Positions 48,836-62,640 of a stretch of 64,000 nt of DNA are shown here, one piece after another. How positions within the stretch are numbered: the first letter of the stretch is position 1; the number at the start of each line of letters is the position of its first letter. Location of the stretch: contig NC_135254.1 of NCBI RefSeq assembly GCF_964204865.1, positions 2,361,001-2,425,000 on the forward strand. The letters run 5' to 3'. The position numbers were made by a program, and so were the translations under genes. The notes beneath the pieces were generated by a model. It made no database searches, was not told the origin of the DNA, and was given only the letters and a program-made list of their open reading frames with translations. The stretch comes from Styela clava. Its lineage: Eukaryota; Chordata; Ascidiacea; Stolidobranchia; Styelidae.

Positions 48836-48998
48836 AAGGGATAGCGCGAACGCAGTCCCCACTAGCAGAAATTACACGACCGAGTTATCCACATTTGGGA
48901 TAATCGCTAGGGTCAATTTAGTCTGGGTGCAATGACTAAACCTCGCCTAGGCAGAACCGCCTTTGTGATCGCGGTTGACTGCCTCGTCAGGTAAGTAT
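48836..48998 (-). ncRNA. U1: U1 snRNA, copy 42
   Basis: Consensus RNA; form K. Private upstream changes (TATGTTAAGTG near 49037, TTTTGATTG near 49097). From here to the window end every copy has form K. Confidence 0.95.
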
Positions 48999-49586
48999 GA
49001 TTTGTGACGATTGGTTACGCATCATGAATGAATGTTCTATGTTAAGTGTTGAGAAGAACTTCTCAACATTAAAAACGATATGTGCAAAAGTTGCAATTTT
49101 GATTGATTCGTCTGTGGGTAACGTGGAATACGATTCATTGCGTTCACTCTTTTATGTGATACATCGCGAGTTCTTTGCCATCCGATGGCAGAGTGAAGTT
49201 GAACAACTTTACAAAAAATAGCAAGGACCAGGGGGTGGTATATTAAACTATAAACAATGAGCCGCAGCTACGATACGTACCTTAAACATGGAATAATGAT
49301 ATTTCCGAATCTTGGCGCTCATTCTATTGCTCAATCAATGGCAACACAATCTGAATGTGAAACTGCAAACAAGGAATCAATCTAGAGACGGTTGGATAAA
49401 GGGATAACTTGGATAATGGCAAGGCATGTCATGGACTAATATCAATAAATGGATTGTAAGATTGGTCATGAGAAAGATAACACACCCAAACGAGGATCAA
49501 TACGGCCACAACTAATGAAAGCAACGTGGCCGCTCATTGACTTAACTCGTAAGCCAACAAGATATTGGTAGTGAGCAAATATATAA

Positions 49587-49749
49587 AAGGGATAGCGCAA
49601 ACGCAGTCCCCACTAGCAGAAATTACACGACCGAGTTATCCACATTTGGGATAATCGCTAGGGTCAATTTAGTCTAGGTGCAATGACTAAACCTCGCCTA
49701 GGCAGAACCGCCTTTGTGATCGCGGTTGACTGCCTCGTCAGGTAAGTAT
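49587..49749 (-). ncRNA. U1: U1 snRNA, copy 43
   Basis: C151U changes the UUCG tetraloop of stem IV to UUUG, and C74U alters the variable end of the U1A loop. Form K. One of the more diverged copies. Confidence 0.95.
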
Positions 49750-50348
49750 GATTTGTGACGATTGGTTACGCATCATGAATGAATGTTCTATGCTAAGTGT
49801 TGAGAAGAACTTCTCAACATTAAAAACGATATGTGCAAAAGTTGCAATTTTAATTGATTCGTCTGTGGGTAACGTGGAATACGATTCATTGCGTTCACTC
49901 TTTTATGTGATACATCGCGAGTTCTTTGCCATCCGATGGCAGAGTGAAGTTGAACAACTTTACAAAAAATAGCAGGACCAGGGGGTGGAATATTAAACTA
50001 TAAACAAAGAGCCGCAGCTACGATACGTAGCTTAAACAGGGAATAATGATATTTCCGAATCTTGGCGCTCATTCTATTGCTCAATCAATGGCAACACAAT
50101 CTGATTGTGAAACTGCAAACAAGGAATCAATCTAGAGACGGTTGGATAAAGGGCTAACTTGGATAATGGCAAGGCATGTCATGGACTAATATCAATAAAT
50201 AAATTAATAAATGGATTGTAAGATTGGTCATGAGAAATTTAACACACCCAAACGAGGATCAATACGGCCACAACTAATGAAAGCAACGTGGCCGCTCATT
50301 GACTTAACTCGTAAGCCAACAAGATATTGGTAGTGAGCAAATATATAA

Positions 50349-50511
50349 AAGGGATAGCGCGAACGCAGTCCCCACTAACAGAAATTACACGACCGAGTTA
50401 TCCACATTTGGGATAATCGCTAGGGTCAATTTAGTCTGGGTGCAATGACTAAACCTCGCCTAGGCAGAACCGCCTTTGTGATCGCGGTTGATTGCCTCGT
50501 CAGGTAAGTAT
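50349..50511 (-). ncRNA. U1: U1 snRNA, copy 44
   Basis: G20A breaks the top pair of lower stem I (G20-C45); C134U lies just after the Sm site. Form K; upstream ACGACATGTG. Confidence 0.95.
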
Positions 50512-51111
50512 GATTTGTGACGATTGGTTACGCATCATGAATGAATGTTCTATGCTAAGTGTTGAGAAGAACTTCTCAACATTAAAAACGACATGTGCAA
50601 AAGTTGCAATTTTAATTGATTCGTCTGTGGGTAACGTGGAATACGATTCATTGCGTTCACTCTTTTATGTGATACATCGCGAGTTCTTTGCCATCCGATG
50701 GCAGAGTGAAGTTGAACAACTTTACAAAAAATAGCAAGGACCAGGGGGTGGAATATTAAACTATAAACAAAGAGCCGCAGCTACGATACGTACCTTAAAC
50801 AGGGAATAATGATATTTCCGAATCTTGGCGCTCATTCTATTGCTCAATCAATGGCAACACAATCTGAATGTGAAACTGCAAACAAGGAATCAATCTAGAG
50901 ACGGTTGGATAAAGGGCTAACTTGGATAATGGCAAGGCATGTCATGGACTAATATCAATAAATAAATTAATAAATGGATTGTAAGATTGGTCATGAGAAA
51001 TTTAACACACCCAAACGAGGATCAATACGGCCACAACTAATGAAAGCAACGTGGCCGCTCATTGACTTAACTCGTAAGCCAACAAGATATTGGTAGTGAG
51101 CAAATATATAA

Positions 51112-51274
51112 AAGGGATAGCGCGAACGCAGTCCCCACTAGCAGAAATTACACGACCGAGTTATCCACATTTGGGATAATCGCTAGGGTCAATTTAGTCT
51201 GGGTGCAATGACTAAACCTCGTCTAGGCAGAACCGCCTTTGTGATCGCGGTTGACTGCCTCGTCAGGTAAGTAT
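51112..51274 (-). ncRNA. U1: U1 snRNA, copy 45
   Basis: G53A in the segment between stems I and II; shared with copy 54, 6,815 bp away, together with upstream-spacer changes (ACATGGAATC, GAGAGAGATAAC). Confidence 0.95.
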
Positions 51275-51862
51275 GATTTGTGACGATTGGTTACGCATCA
51301 TGAATGAATGTTCTATGCTAAGTGTTGAGAAGAACTTCTCAACATTAAAAACGATATGTGCAAAAGTTGCAATTTTAATTGATTCGTCTGTGGGTAACGT
51401 GGAATACGATTCATTGCGTTCACTCTTTTATGTGATACATCGCGAGTTCTTTGCCATCCGATGGCAGAGTGAAGTTGAACAACTTCACAAAAAATAGCAA
51501 GGACCAGGGGGTGGAATATTAAACTATAAACAATGAGCCGCAGCTACGATACGTACCTTAAACAGGGAATAATGATATTTCCGAATCTTGGCGCTCATTC
51601 TATTGCTCAATCAATGGCAACACAATCTGAATGTGAAACTGCAAACATGGAATCAATCTAGAGACGGTTGGATAAAGGGATAACTTGGATAATGGCAAGG
51701 CATGTCATGGACTAATATCAATAAATGGATTGTAAGATTGGTCATGAGAGAGATAACACACCCAAACGAGGATCAATACGGCCACAACTAATGAAAGCAA
51801 CGTGGCCGCTCATTGACTTAACTCGTAAGCCAACAAGATATTGGTAGTGAGCAAATATATAA

Positions 51863-52025
51863 AAGGGATAGCGCGAACGCAGTCCCCACTAGCAGAAATT
51901 AAACGACCGAGTTATCCACATTTGGGATAATCGCTAGGGTCAATTTAGTCTGGGTGCAATGACTAAACCTCGCCTAGGCAGAACCGCCTTTGTGATCGCG
52001 GTTGACTGCCTCGTCAGGTAAGTAT
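51863..52025 (-). ncRNA. U1: U1 snRNA, copy 46
   Basis: Private G124U, two bases before the Sm site. Form K. Confidence 0.95.
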
Positions 52026-52624
52026 GATTTGTGACGATTGGTTACGCATCATGAATGAATGTTCTATGCTAAGTGTTGAGAAGAACTTCTCAACATTAAA
52101 AACGATATGTGCAAAAGTTGCAATTTTAATTGATTCGTCTGTGGGTAACGTGGAATACGATTCATTGCGTTCACTCTTTTATGTGATACATCGCGAGTTC
52201 TTTGCCATCCGATGGCAGAGTGAAGTTGAACAACTTTACAAAAAATAGCAGGACCAGGGGGTGGAATATTAAACTATAAACAAAGAGCCGCAGCTACGAT
52301 ACGTACCTTAAACAGGGAATAATGATATTTCCGAATCTTGGCGCTCATTCTATTGCTCAATCAATGGCAACACAATCTGAATGTGAAACTGCAAACAAGG
52401 AATCAATCTAGAGACGGTTGGATAAAGGGCTAACTTGGATAATGGCAAGGCATGTCATGGACTAATATCAATAAATAAATTAATAAATGGATTGTAAGAT
52501 TGGTCATGAGAAATTTAACACACCCAAACGAGGATCAATACGGCCACAACTAATGAAAGCAACGTGGCCGCTCATTACCTTAACTCGTAAGCCAACAAGA
52601 TATTGGTAGTGAGCAAATATATAA

Positions 52625-52787
52625 AAGGGATAGCGCGAACGCAGTCCCCACTAGCAGAAATTACACGACCGAGTTATCCACATTTGGGATAATCGCTAGG
52701 GTCAATTTAGTCTGGGTGCAATGACTAAACCTCGCCTAGGCAGAACCGCCTTTGTGATCGCGGTTGACTGCCTCGTCAGGTAAGTAT
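52625..52787 (-). ncRNA. U1: U1 snRNA, copy 47
   Basis: Consensus RNA; form K. The downstream spacer has CATTACCTT, as in copies 49 and 51. Confidence 0.95.
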
Positions 52788-53375
52788 GATTTGTGACGAT
52801 TGGTTACGCATCATGAATGAATGTTCTATGCTAAGTGTTGAGAAGAACTTCTCAACATTAAAAACGATATGTGCAAAAGTTGCAATTTTAATTGATTCGT
52901 CTGTGGGTAACGTGGAATACGATTCATTGCGTTCACTCTTTTATGTGATACATCGCGAGTTCTTTGCCATCCGATGGCAGAGTGAAGTTGAACAACTTTA
53001 CAAAAAATAGCAAGGACCAGGGGGTGGTATATTAAACTATAAACAATGAGCCGCAGCTACGATACGTACCTTAAACATGGAATAATGATATTTCCGAATC
53101 TTAGCGCTCATTCTATTGCTCAATCAATGGCAACACAATCTGAATGTGAAACTGCAAACAAGGAATCAATCTAGAGACGGTTGGATAAAGGGATAACTTG
53201 GATAATGGCAAGGCATGTCATGGACTAATATCAATAAATGGATTGTAAGATTGGTCATGAGAAAGATAACACACCCAAACGAGGATCAATACGGCCACAA
53301 CTAATGAAAGCAACGTGGCCGCTCATTGACTTAACTCGTAAGCCAACAAGATATTGGTAGTGAGCAAATATATAA

Positions 53376-53538
53376 AAGGGATAGCGCGAACGCAGTCCCC
53401 ACTAGCAGAAATTACACGACCGAGTTATCCACATTTGGGATAATCGCTAGGGTCAATTTAGTCTGGGTGCAATGACTAAACCTCGCCTAGGCAGAACCGC
53501 CTTTGTGAACGCGGTTGACTGCCTCGTCAGGTAAGTAT
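53376..53538 (-). ncRNA. U1: U1 snRNA, copy 48
   Basis: A30U in loop I, changing the GAUCA core of the U1-70K site to GUUCA. Same in copy 50. Form K. Confidence 0.95.
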
Positions 53539-54137
53539 GATTTGTGACGATTGGTTACGCATCATGAATGAATGTTCTATGCTAAGTGTTGAGAAGAACT
53601 TCTCAACATTAAAAACGATATGTGCAAAAGTTGCAATTTTAATTGATTCGTCTGTGGGTAACGTGGAATACGATTCATTGCGTTCACTCTTTTATGTGAT
53701 ACATCGCGAGTTCTTTGCCATCCGATGGCAGAGTGAAGTTGAACAACTTTACAAAAAATAGCAGGACCAGGGGGTGGAATATTAAACTATAAACAAAGAG
53801 CCGCAGCTACGATACGTACCTTAAACAGGGAATAATGATATTTCCGAATCTTGGCGCTCATTCTATTGCTCAATCAATGGCAACACAATCTGAATGTGAA
53901 ACTGCAAACAAGGAATCAATCTAGAGACGGTTGGATAAAGGGCTAACTTGGATAATGGCAAGGCATGTCATGGACTAATATCAATAAATAAATTAATAAA
54001 TGGATTGTAAGATTGGTCATGAGAAATTTAACACACCCAAACGAGGATCAATACGGCCACAACTAATGAAAGCAACGTGGCCGCTCATTACCTTAACTCG
54101 TAAGCCAACAAGATATTGGTAGTGAGCAAATATATAA

Positions 54138-54300
54138 AAGGGATAGCGCGAACGCAGTCCCCACTAGCAGAAATTACACGACCGAGTTATCCACATTTGG
54201 GATAATCGCTAGGGTCAATTTAGTCTGGGTGCAATGACTAAACCTCGCCTAGGCAGAACCGCCTTTGTGATCGCGGTTGACTGCCTCGTCAGGTAAGTAT
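54138..54300 (-). ncRNA. U1: U1 snRNA, copy 49
   Basis: Consensus RNA; form K; counterpart of copy 47 at 1,513 bp. Confidence 0.95.
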
Positions 54301-54888
54301 GATTTGTGACGATTGGTTACGCATCATGAATGAATGTTCTATGCTAAGTGTTGAGAAGAACTTCTCAACATTAAAAACGATATGTGCAAAAGTTGCAATT
54401 TTAATTGATTCGTCTGTGGGTAACGTGGAATACGATTCATTGCGTTCACTCTTTTATGTGATACATCGCGAGTTCTTTGCCATCCGATGGCAGAGTGAAG
54501 TTGAACAACTTTACAAAAAATAGCAAGGACCAGGGGGTGGTATATTAAACTATAAACAATGAGCCGCAGCTACGATACGTACCTTAAACATGGAATAATG
54601 ATATTTCCGAATCTTAGCGCTCATTCTATTGCTCAATCAATGGCAACACAATCTGAATGTGAAACTGCAAACAAGGAATCAATCTAGAGACGGTTGGATA
54701 AAGGGATAACTTGGATAATGGCAAGGCATGTCATGGACTAATATCAATAAATGGATTGTAAGATTGGTCATGAGAAAGATAACACACCCAAACGAGGATC
54801 AATACGGCCACAACTAATGAAAGCAACGTGGCCGCTCATTGACTTAACTCGTAAGCCAACAAGATATTGGTAGTGAGCAAATATATAA

Positions 54889-55051
54889 AAGGGATAGCGC
54901 GAACGCAGTCCCCACTAGCAGAAATTACACGACCGAGTTATCCACATTTGGGATAATCGCTAGGGTCAATTTAGTCTGGGTGCAATGACTAAACCTCGCC
55001 TAGGCAGAACCGCCTTTGTGAACGCGGTTGACTGCCTCGTCAGGTAAGTAT
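54889..55051 (-). ncRNA. U1: U1 snRNA, copy 50
   Basis: A30U in loop I; counterpart of copy 48 at 1,513 bp. Form K. Confidence 0.95.
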
Positions 55052-55650
55052 GATTTGTGACGATTGGTTACGCATCATGAATGAATGTTCTATGCTAAGT
55101 GTTGAGAAGAACTTCTCAACATTAAAAACGATATGTGCAAAAGTTGCAATTTTAATTGATTCGTCTGTGGGTAACGTGGAATACGATTCATTGCGTTCAC
55201 TCTTTTATGTGATACATCGCGAGTTCTTTGCCATCCGATGGCAGAGTGAAGTTGAACAACTTTACAAAAAATAGCAGGACCAGGGGGTGGAATATTAAAC
55301 TATAAACAAAGAGCCGCAGCTACGATACGTACCTTAAACAGGGAATAATGATATTTCCGAATCTTGGCGCTCATTCTATTGCTCAATCAATGGCAACACA
55401 ATCTGAATGTGAAACTGCAAACAAGGAATCAATCTAGAGACGGTTGGATAAAGGGCTAACTTGGATAATGGCAAGGCATGTCATGGACTAATATCAATAA
55501 ATAAATTAATAAATGGATTGTAAGATTGGTCATGAGAAATTTAACACACCCAAACGAGGATCAATACGGCCACAACTAATGAAAGCAACGTGGCCGCTCA
55601 TTACCTTAACTCGTAAGCCAACAAGATATTGGTAGTGAGCAAATATATAA

Positions 55651-55813
55651 AAGGGATAGCGCGAACGCAGTCCCCACTAGCAGAAATTACACGACCGAGT
55701 TATCCACATTTGGGATAATCGCTAGGGTCAATTTAGTCTGGGTGCAATGACTAAACCTCGCCTAGGCAGAACCGCCTTTGTGATCGCGGTTGACTGCCTC
55801 GTCAGGTAAGTAT
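55651..55813 (-). ncRNA. U1: U1 snRNA, copy 51
   Basis: Consensus RNA; form K; third unit of the 1,513-bp dimer series. Confidence 0.95.
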
Positions 55814-56401
55814 GATTTGTGACGATTGGTTACGCATCATGAATGAATGTTCTATGCTAAGTGTTGAGAAGAACTTCTCAACATTAAAAACGATATGTGC
55901 AAAAGTTGCAATTTTAATTGATTCGTCTGTGGGTAACGTGGAATACGATTCATTGCGTTCACTCTTTTATGTGATACATCGCGAGTTCTTTGCCATCCGA
56001 TGGCAGAGTGAAGTTGAACAACTTTACAAAAAATAGCAAGGACCAGGGGGTGGTATATTAAACTATAAACAATGAGCCGCAGCTACGATACGTACCTTAA
56101 ACATGGAATAATGATATTTCCGAATCTTAGCGCTCATTCTATTGCTCAATCAATGGCAACACAATCTGAATGTGAAACTGCAAACAAGGAATCAATCTAG
56201 AGACGGTTGGATAAAGGGATAACTTGGATAATGGCAAGGCATGTCATGGACTAATATCAATAAATGGATTGTAAGATTGGTCATGAGAAAGATAACACAC
56301 CCAAACGAGGATCAATACGGCCACAACTAATGAAAGCAACGTGGCCGCTCATTGACTTAACTCGTAAGCCAACAAGATATTGGTAGTGAGCAAATATATA
56401 A

Positions 56402-56564
56402 AAGGGATAGCGCGAACGCAGTCCCCACTAGCAGAAATTACACGACCGAGTTATCCACATTTGGGATAATCGCTAGGGTCAATTTAGTCTGGGTGCAATG
56501 ACTAAACCTCGCCTAGGCAGAACCGCCTTTGTGATCGCGGTGGACTGCCTCGTCAGGTAAGTAT
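56402..56564 (-). ncRNA. U1: U1 snRNA, copy 52
   Basis: A23C, breaking A23-U44 in stem I; same in copy 57. Form K. Private upstream AGGGAGTAATG shared with copy 57. Confidence 0.95.
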
Positions 56565-57163
56565 GATTTGTGACGATTGGTTACGCATCATGAATGAATG
56601 TTCTATGCTAAGTGTTGAGAAGAACTTCTCAACATTAAAAACGATATGTGCAAAAGTTGCAATTTTAATTGATTCGTCTGTGGGTAACGTGGAATACGAT
56701 TCATTGCGTTCACTCTTTTATGTGATACATCGCGAGTTCTTTGCCATCCGATGGCAGAGTGAAGTTGAACAACTTTACAAAAAATAGCAGGACCAGGGGG
56801 TGGAATATTAAACTATAAACAAAGAGCCGCAGCTACGATACGTACCTTAAACAGGGAGTAATGATATTTCCGAATCTTGGCGCTCATTCTATTGCTCAAT
56901 CAATGGCAACACAATCTGAATGTGAAACTGCAAACAAGGAATCAATCTAGAGACGGTTGGATAAAGGGCTAACTTGGATAATGGCAAGGCATGTCATGGA
57001 CTAATATCAATAAATAAATTAATAAATGGATTGTAAGATTGGTCATGAGAAATTTAACACACCCAAACGAGGATCAATACGGCCACAACTAATGAAAGCA
57101 ACGTGGCCGCTCATTGACTTAACTCGTAAGCCAACAAGATATTGGTAGTGAGCAAATATATAA

Positions 57164-57326
57164 AAGGGGTAGCGCGAACGCAGTCCCCACTAACAGAAAT
57201 TACACGACCGAGTTATCCACATTTGGGATAATCGCTAGGGTCAATTTAGTCTGGGTGCAATGACTAAACCTCGCCTAGGCAGAACCGCCTTTGTGATCGC
57301 GGTTGACTGCCTCGTCAGGTAAGTAT
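57164..57326 (-). ncRNA. U1: U1 snRNA, copy 53
   Basis: U158C at the foot of stem IV and C134U after the Sm site; same pair in copy 58. Form K; upstream ACGACATGTG. Confidence 0.95.
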
Positions 57327-57926
57327 GATTTGTGACGATTGGTTACGCATCATGAATGAATGTTCTATGCTAAGTGTTGAGAAGAACTTCTCAACATTAA
57401 AAACGACATGTGCAAAAGTTGCAATTTTAATTGATTCGTCTGTGGGTAACGTGGAATACGATTCATTGCGTTCACTCTTTTATGTGATACATCGCGAGTT
57501 CTTTGCCATCCGATGGCAGAGTGAAGTTGAACAACTTTACAAAAAATAGCAAGGACCAGGGGGTGGAATATTAAACTATAAACAAAGAGCCGCAGCTACG
57601 ATACGTACCTTAAACAGGGAATAATGATATTTCCGAATCTTGGCGCTCATTCTATTGCTCAATCAATGGCAACACAATCTGAATGTGAAACTGCAAACAA
57701 GGAATCAATCTAGAGACGGTTGGATAAAGGGCTAACTTGGATAATGGCAAGGCATGTCATGGACTAATATCAATAAATAAATTATTAAATGGATTGTAAG
57801 ATTGGTCATGAGAAATTTAACACACCCAAACGAGGATCAATACGGCCACAACTAATGAAAGCAACGTGGCCGCTCATTGACTTAACTCGTAAGCCAACAA
57901 GATATTGGTAGTGAGCAAATATATAA

Positions 57927-58089
57927 AAGGGATAGCGCGAACGCAGTCCCCACTAGCAGAAATTACACGACCGAGTTATCCACATTTGGGATAATCGCTA
58001 GGGTCAATTTAGTCTGGGTGCAATGACTAAACCTCGTCTAGGCAGAACCGCCTTTGTGATCGCGGTTGACTGCCTCGTCAGGTAAGTAT
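57927..58089 (-). ncRNA. U1: U1 snRNA, copy 54
   Basis: G53A; counterpart of copy 45. Form K. The spacer downstream of it (left side) carries a private AAATTATTAAATGG near 57779. Confidence 0.95.
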
Positions 58090-58677
58090 GATTTGTGACG
58101 ATTGGTTACGCATCATGAATGAATGTTCTATGCTAAGTGTTGAGAAGAACTTCTCAACATTAAAAACGATATGTGCAAAAGTTGCAATTTTAATTGATTC
58201 GTCTGTGGGTAACGTGGAATACGATTCATTGCGTTCACTCTTTTATGTGATACATCGCGAGTTCTTTGCCATCCGATGGCAGAGTGAAGTTGAACAACTT
58301 TACAAAAAATAGCAAGGACCAGGGGGTGGAATATTAAACTATAAACAATGAGCCGCAGCTACGATACGTACCTTAAACAGGGAATAATGATATTTCCGAA
58401 TCTTGGCGCTCATTCTATTGCTCAATCAATGGCAACACAATCTGAATGTGAAACTGCAAACATGGAATCAATCTAGAGACGGTTGGATAAAGGGATAACT
58501 TGGATAATGGCAAGGCATGTCATGGACTAATATCAATAAATGGATTGTAAGATTGGTCATGAGAGAGATAACACACCCAAACGAGGATCAATACGGCCAC
58601 AACTAATGAAAGCAACGTGGCCGCTCATTGACTTAACTCGTAAGCCAACAAGATATTGGTAGTGAGCAAATATATAA

Positions 58678-58840
58678 AAGGGATAGCGCGAACGCAGTCC
58701 CCACTAGCAGAAATTACACGACCGAGTTATCCACATTTGGGATAATCGCTAGGGTCAATTTAGTCTGGGTGCAATGACTAAACCTCGCCTAGGCAGAACC
58801 GCCTTTGTGATCGCGGTTGACTGCCTCGTCAGGTAAGTAT
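58678..58840 (-). ncRNA. U1: U1 snRNA, copy 55
   Basis: Consensus RNA; form K. Private ACAGCGAATAATG in the upstream spacer near 59127. Confidence 0.95.
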
Positions 58841-59439
58841 GATTTGTGACGATTGGTTACGCATCATGAATGAATGTTCTATGCTAAGTGTTGAGAAGAA
58901 CTTCTCAACATTAAAAACGATATGTGCAAAAGTTGCAATTTTAATTGATTCGTCTGTGGGTAACGTGGAATACGATTCATTGCGTTCACTCTTTTATGTG
59001 ATACATCGCGAGTTCTTTGCCATCCGATGGCAGAGTGAAGTTGAACAACTTTACAAAAAATAGCAGGACCAGGGGGTGGAATATTAAACTATAAACAAAG
59101 AGCCGCAGCTACGATACGTACCTTAAACAGCGAATAATGATATTTCCGAATCTTGGCGCTCATTCTATTGCTCAATCAATGGCAACACAATCTGAATGTG
59201 AAACTGCAAACAAGGAATCAATCTAGAGACGGTTGGATAAAGGGCTAACTTGGATAATGGCAAGGCATGTCATGGACTAATATCAATAAATAAATTAATA
59301 AATGGATTGTAAGATTGGTCATGAGAAATTTAACACACCCAAACGAGGATCAATACGGCCACAACTAATGAAAGCAACGTGGCCGCTCATTAACTTAACT
59401 CGTAAGCCAACAAGATATTGGTAGTGAGCAAATATATAA

Positions 59440-59602
59440 AAGGGATAGCGCGAACGCAGTCCCCACTAGCAGAAATTACACGACCGAGTTATCCACATTT
59501 GGGATAATCGCTAGGGTCAATTTAGTCTGGGTGCAATGACTAAACCTCGCCTAGGCAGAACCGCCTTTGTGATCGCGGTTGACTGCCTCGTCAGGTAAGT
59601 AT
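59440..59602 (-). ncRNA. U1: U1 snRNA, copy 56
   Basis: Consensus RNA; form K. The downstream spacer has a private CATTAACTT near 59388. Confidence 0.95.
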
Positions 59603-60190
59603 GATTTGTGACGATTGGTTACGCATCATGAATGAATGTTCTATGCTAAGTGTTGAGAAGAACTTCTCAACATTAAAAACGATATGTGCAAAAGTTGCAA
59701 TTTTAATTGATTCGTCTGTGGGTAACGTGGAATACGATTCATTGCGTTCACTCTTTTATGTGATACATCGCGAGTTCTTTGCCATCCGATGGCAGAGTGA
59801 AGTTGAACAACTTTACAAAAAATAGCAAGGACCAGGGGGTGGTATATTAAACTATAAACAATGAGCCGCAGCTACGATTCGTACCTTAAACATGGAATAA
59901 TGATATTTCCGAATCTTAGCGCTCATTCTATTGCTCAATCAATGGCAACACAATCTGAATGTGAAACTGCAAACAAGGAATCAATCTAGAGACGGTTGGA
60001 TAAAGGGATAACTTGGATAATGGCAAGGCATGTCATGGACTAATATCAATAAATGGATTGTAAGATTGGTCATGAGAAAGATAACACACCCAAACGAGGA
60101 TCAATACGGCCACAACTAATGAAAGCAACGTGGCCGCTCATTGACTCAACTCGTAAGCCAACAAGATATTGGTAGTGAGCAAATATATAA

Positions 60191-60353
60191 AAGGGATAGC
60201 GCGAACGCAGTCCCCACTAGCAGAAATTACACGACCGAGTTATCCACATTTGGGATAATCGCTAGGGTCAATTTAGTCTGGGTGCAATGACTAAACCTCG
60301 CCTAGGCAGAACCGCCTTTGTGATCGCGGTGGACTGCCTCGTCAGGTAAGTAT
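60191..60353 (-). ncRNA. U1: U1 snRNA, copy 57
   Basis: A23C in stem I; counterpart of copy 52 at 3,789 bp. Form K. Confidence 0.95.
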
Positions 60354-60952
60354 GATTTGTGACGATTGGTTACGCATCATGAATGAATGTTCTATGCTAA
60401 GTGTTGAGAAGAACTTCTCAACATTAAAAACGATATGTGCAAAAGTTGCAATTTTAATTGATTCGTCTGTGGGTAACGTGGAATACGATTCATTGCGTTC
60501 ACTCTTTTATGTGATACATCGCGAGTTCTTTGCCATCCGATGGCAGAGTGAAGTTGAACAACTTTACAAAAAATAGCAGGACCAGGGGGTGGAATATTAA
60601 ACTATAAACAAAGAGCCGCAGCTACGATACGTACCTTAAACAGGGAGTAATGATATTTCCGAATCTTGGCGCTCATTCTATTGCTCAATCAATGGCAACA
60701 CAATCTGAATGTGAAACTGCAAACAAGGAATCAATCTAGAGACGGTTGGATAAAGGGCTAACTTGGATAATGGCAAGGCATGTCATGGACTAATATCAAT
60801 AAATAAATTAATAAATGGATTGTAAGATTGGTCATGAGAAATTTAACACACCCAAACGAGGATCAATACGGCCACAACTAATGAAAGCAACGTGGCCGCT
60901 CATTGACTTAACTCGTAAGCCAACAAGATATTGGTAGTGAGCAAATATATAA

Positions 60953-61115
60953 AAGGGGTAGCGCGAACGCAGTCCCCACTAACAGAAATTACACGACCGA
61001 GTTATCCACATTTGGGATAATCGCTAGGGTCAATTTAGTCTGGGTGCAATGACTAAACCTCGCCTAGGCAGAACCGCCTTTGTGATCGCGGTTGACTGCC
61101 TCGTCAGGTAAGTAT
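60953..61115 (-). ncRNA. U1: U1 snRNA, copy 58
   Basis: U158C and C134U; counterpart of copy 53 at 3,789 bp. Form K; upstream ACGACATGTG. Confidence 0.95.
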
Positions 61116-61715
61116 GATTTGTGACGATTGGTTACGCATCATGAATGAATGTTCTATGCTAAGTGTTGAGAAGAACTTCTCAACATTAAAAACGACATGT
61201 GCAAAAGTTGCAATTTTAATTGATTCGTCTGTGGGTAACGTGGAATACGATTCATTGCGTTCACTCTTTTATGTGATACATCGCGAGTTCTTTGCCATCC
61301 GATGGCAGAGTGAAGTTGAACAACTTTACAAAAAATAGCAAGGACCAGGGGGTGGAATATTAAACTATAAACAAAGAGCCGCAGCTACGATACGTACCTT
61401 AAACAGGGAATAATGATATTTCCGAATCTTGGCGCTCATTCTATTGCTCAATCAATGGCAACACAATCTGAATGTGAAACTGCAAACAAGGAATCAATCT
61501 AGAGACGGTTGGATAAAGGGCTAACTTGGATAATGGCAAGGCATGTCATGGACTAATATCAATAAATAAATTAATAAATGGATTGTAAGATTGGTCATGA
61601 GAAATTTAACACACCCAAACGAGGATCAATACGGCCACAACTAATGAAAGCAACGTGGCCGCTCATTGACTTAACTCGTAAGCCAACAAGATATTGGTAG
61701 TGAGCAAATATATAA

Positions 61716-61878
61716 AAGGGATAGCGCGAACGCAGTCCCCACTAGCAGAAATTACACGACCGAGTTATCCACATTTGGGATAATCGCTAGGGTCAATTTA
61801 GTCTGGGTGCAATGACTAAACCTCGCCTAGGCAGAACCGCCTTTGTGATCGCGGTTGACTGCCTCGTCAGGTAAGTAT
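61716..61878 (-). ncRNA. U1: U1 snRNA, copy 59
   Basis: Consensus RNA; form K. Lies 3,789 bp from copy 54 but lacks its G53A, so the 3,789-bp match has ended by this point. Confidence 0.95.
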
Positions 61879-62477
61879 GATTTGTGACGATTGGTTACGC
61901 ATCATGAATGAATGTTCTATGCTAAGTGTTGAGAAGAACTTCTCAACATTAAAAACGATATGTGCAAAAGTTGCAATTTTAATTGATTCGTCTGTGGGTA
62001 ACGTGGAATACGATTCATTGCGTTCACTCTTTTATGTGATACATCGCGAGTTCTTTGCCATCCGATGGCAGAGTGAAGTTGAACAACTTTACAAAAAATA
62101 GCAGGACCAGGGGGTGGAATATTAAACTATAAACAAAGAGCCGCAGCTACGATACGTACCTTAAACAGGGAATAATGATATTTCCGAATCTTGGCGCTCA
62201 TTCTATTGCTCAATCAATGGCAACACAATCTGAATGTGAAACTGCAAACAAGGAATCAATCTAGAGACGGTTGGATAAAGGGCTAACTTGGATAATGGCA
62301 AGGCATGTCATGGACTAATATCAATAAATAAATTAATAAATGGATTGTAAGATTGGTCATGAGAAATTTAACACACCCAAACGAGGATCAATACGGCCAC
62401 AACTAATGAAAGCAACGTGGCCGCTCATTGACTTAACTCGTAAGCCAACAAGATATTGGTAGTGAGCAAATATATAA

Positions 62478-62640
62478 AAGGGATAGCGCGAACGCAGTCC
62501 CCACTAGCAGAAATTACACGACCGAGTTATCCACATTTGGGATAATCGCTAGGGTCAATTTAGTCTGGGTGCAATGACTAAACCTCGCCTAGGCAGAACC
62601 GCCTTTGTGATCGCGGTTGACTGCCTCGTCAGGTAAGTAT
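62478..62640 (-). ncRNA. U1: U1 snRNA, copy 60
   Basis: Consensus RNA; form K. Confidence 0.95.
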
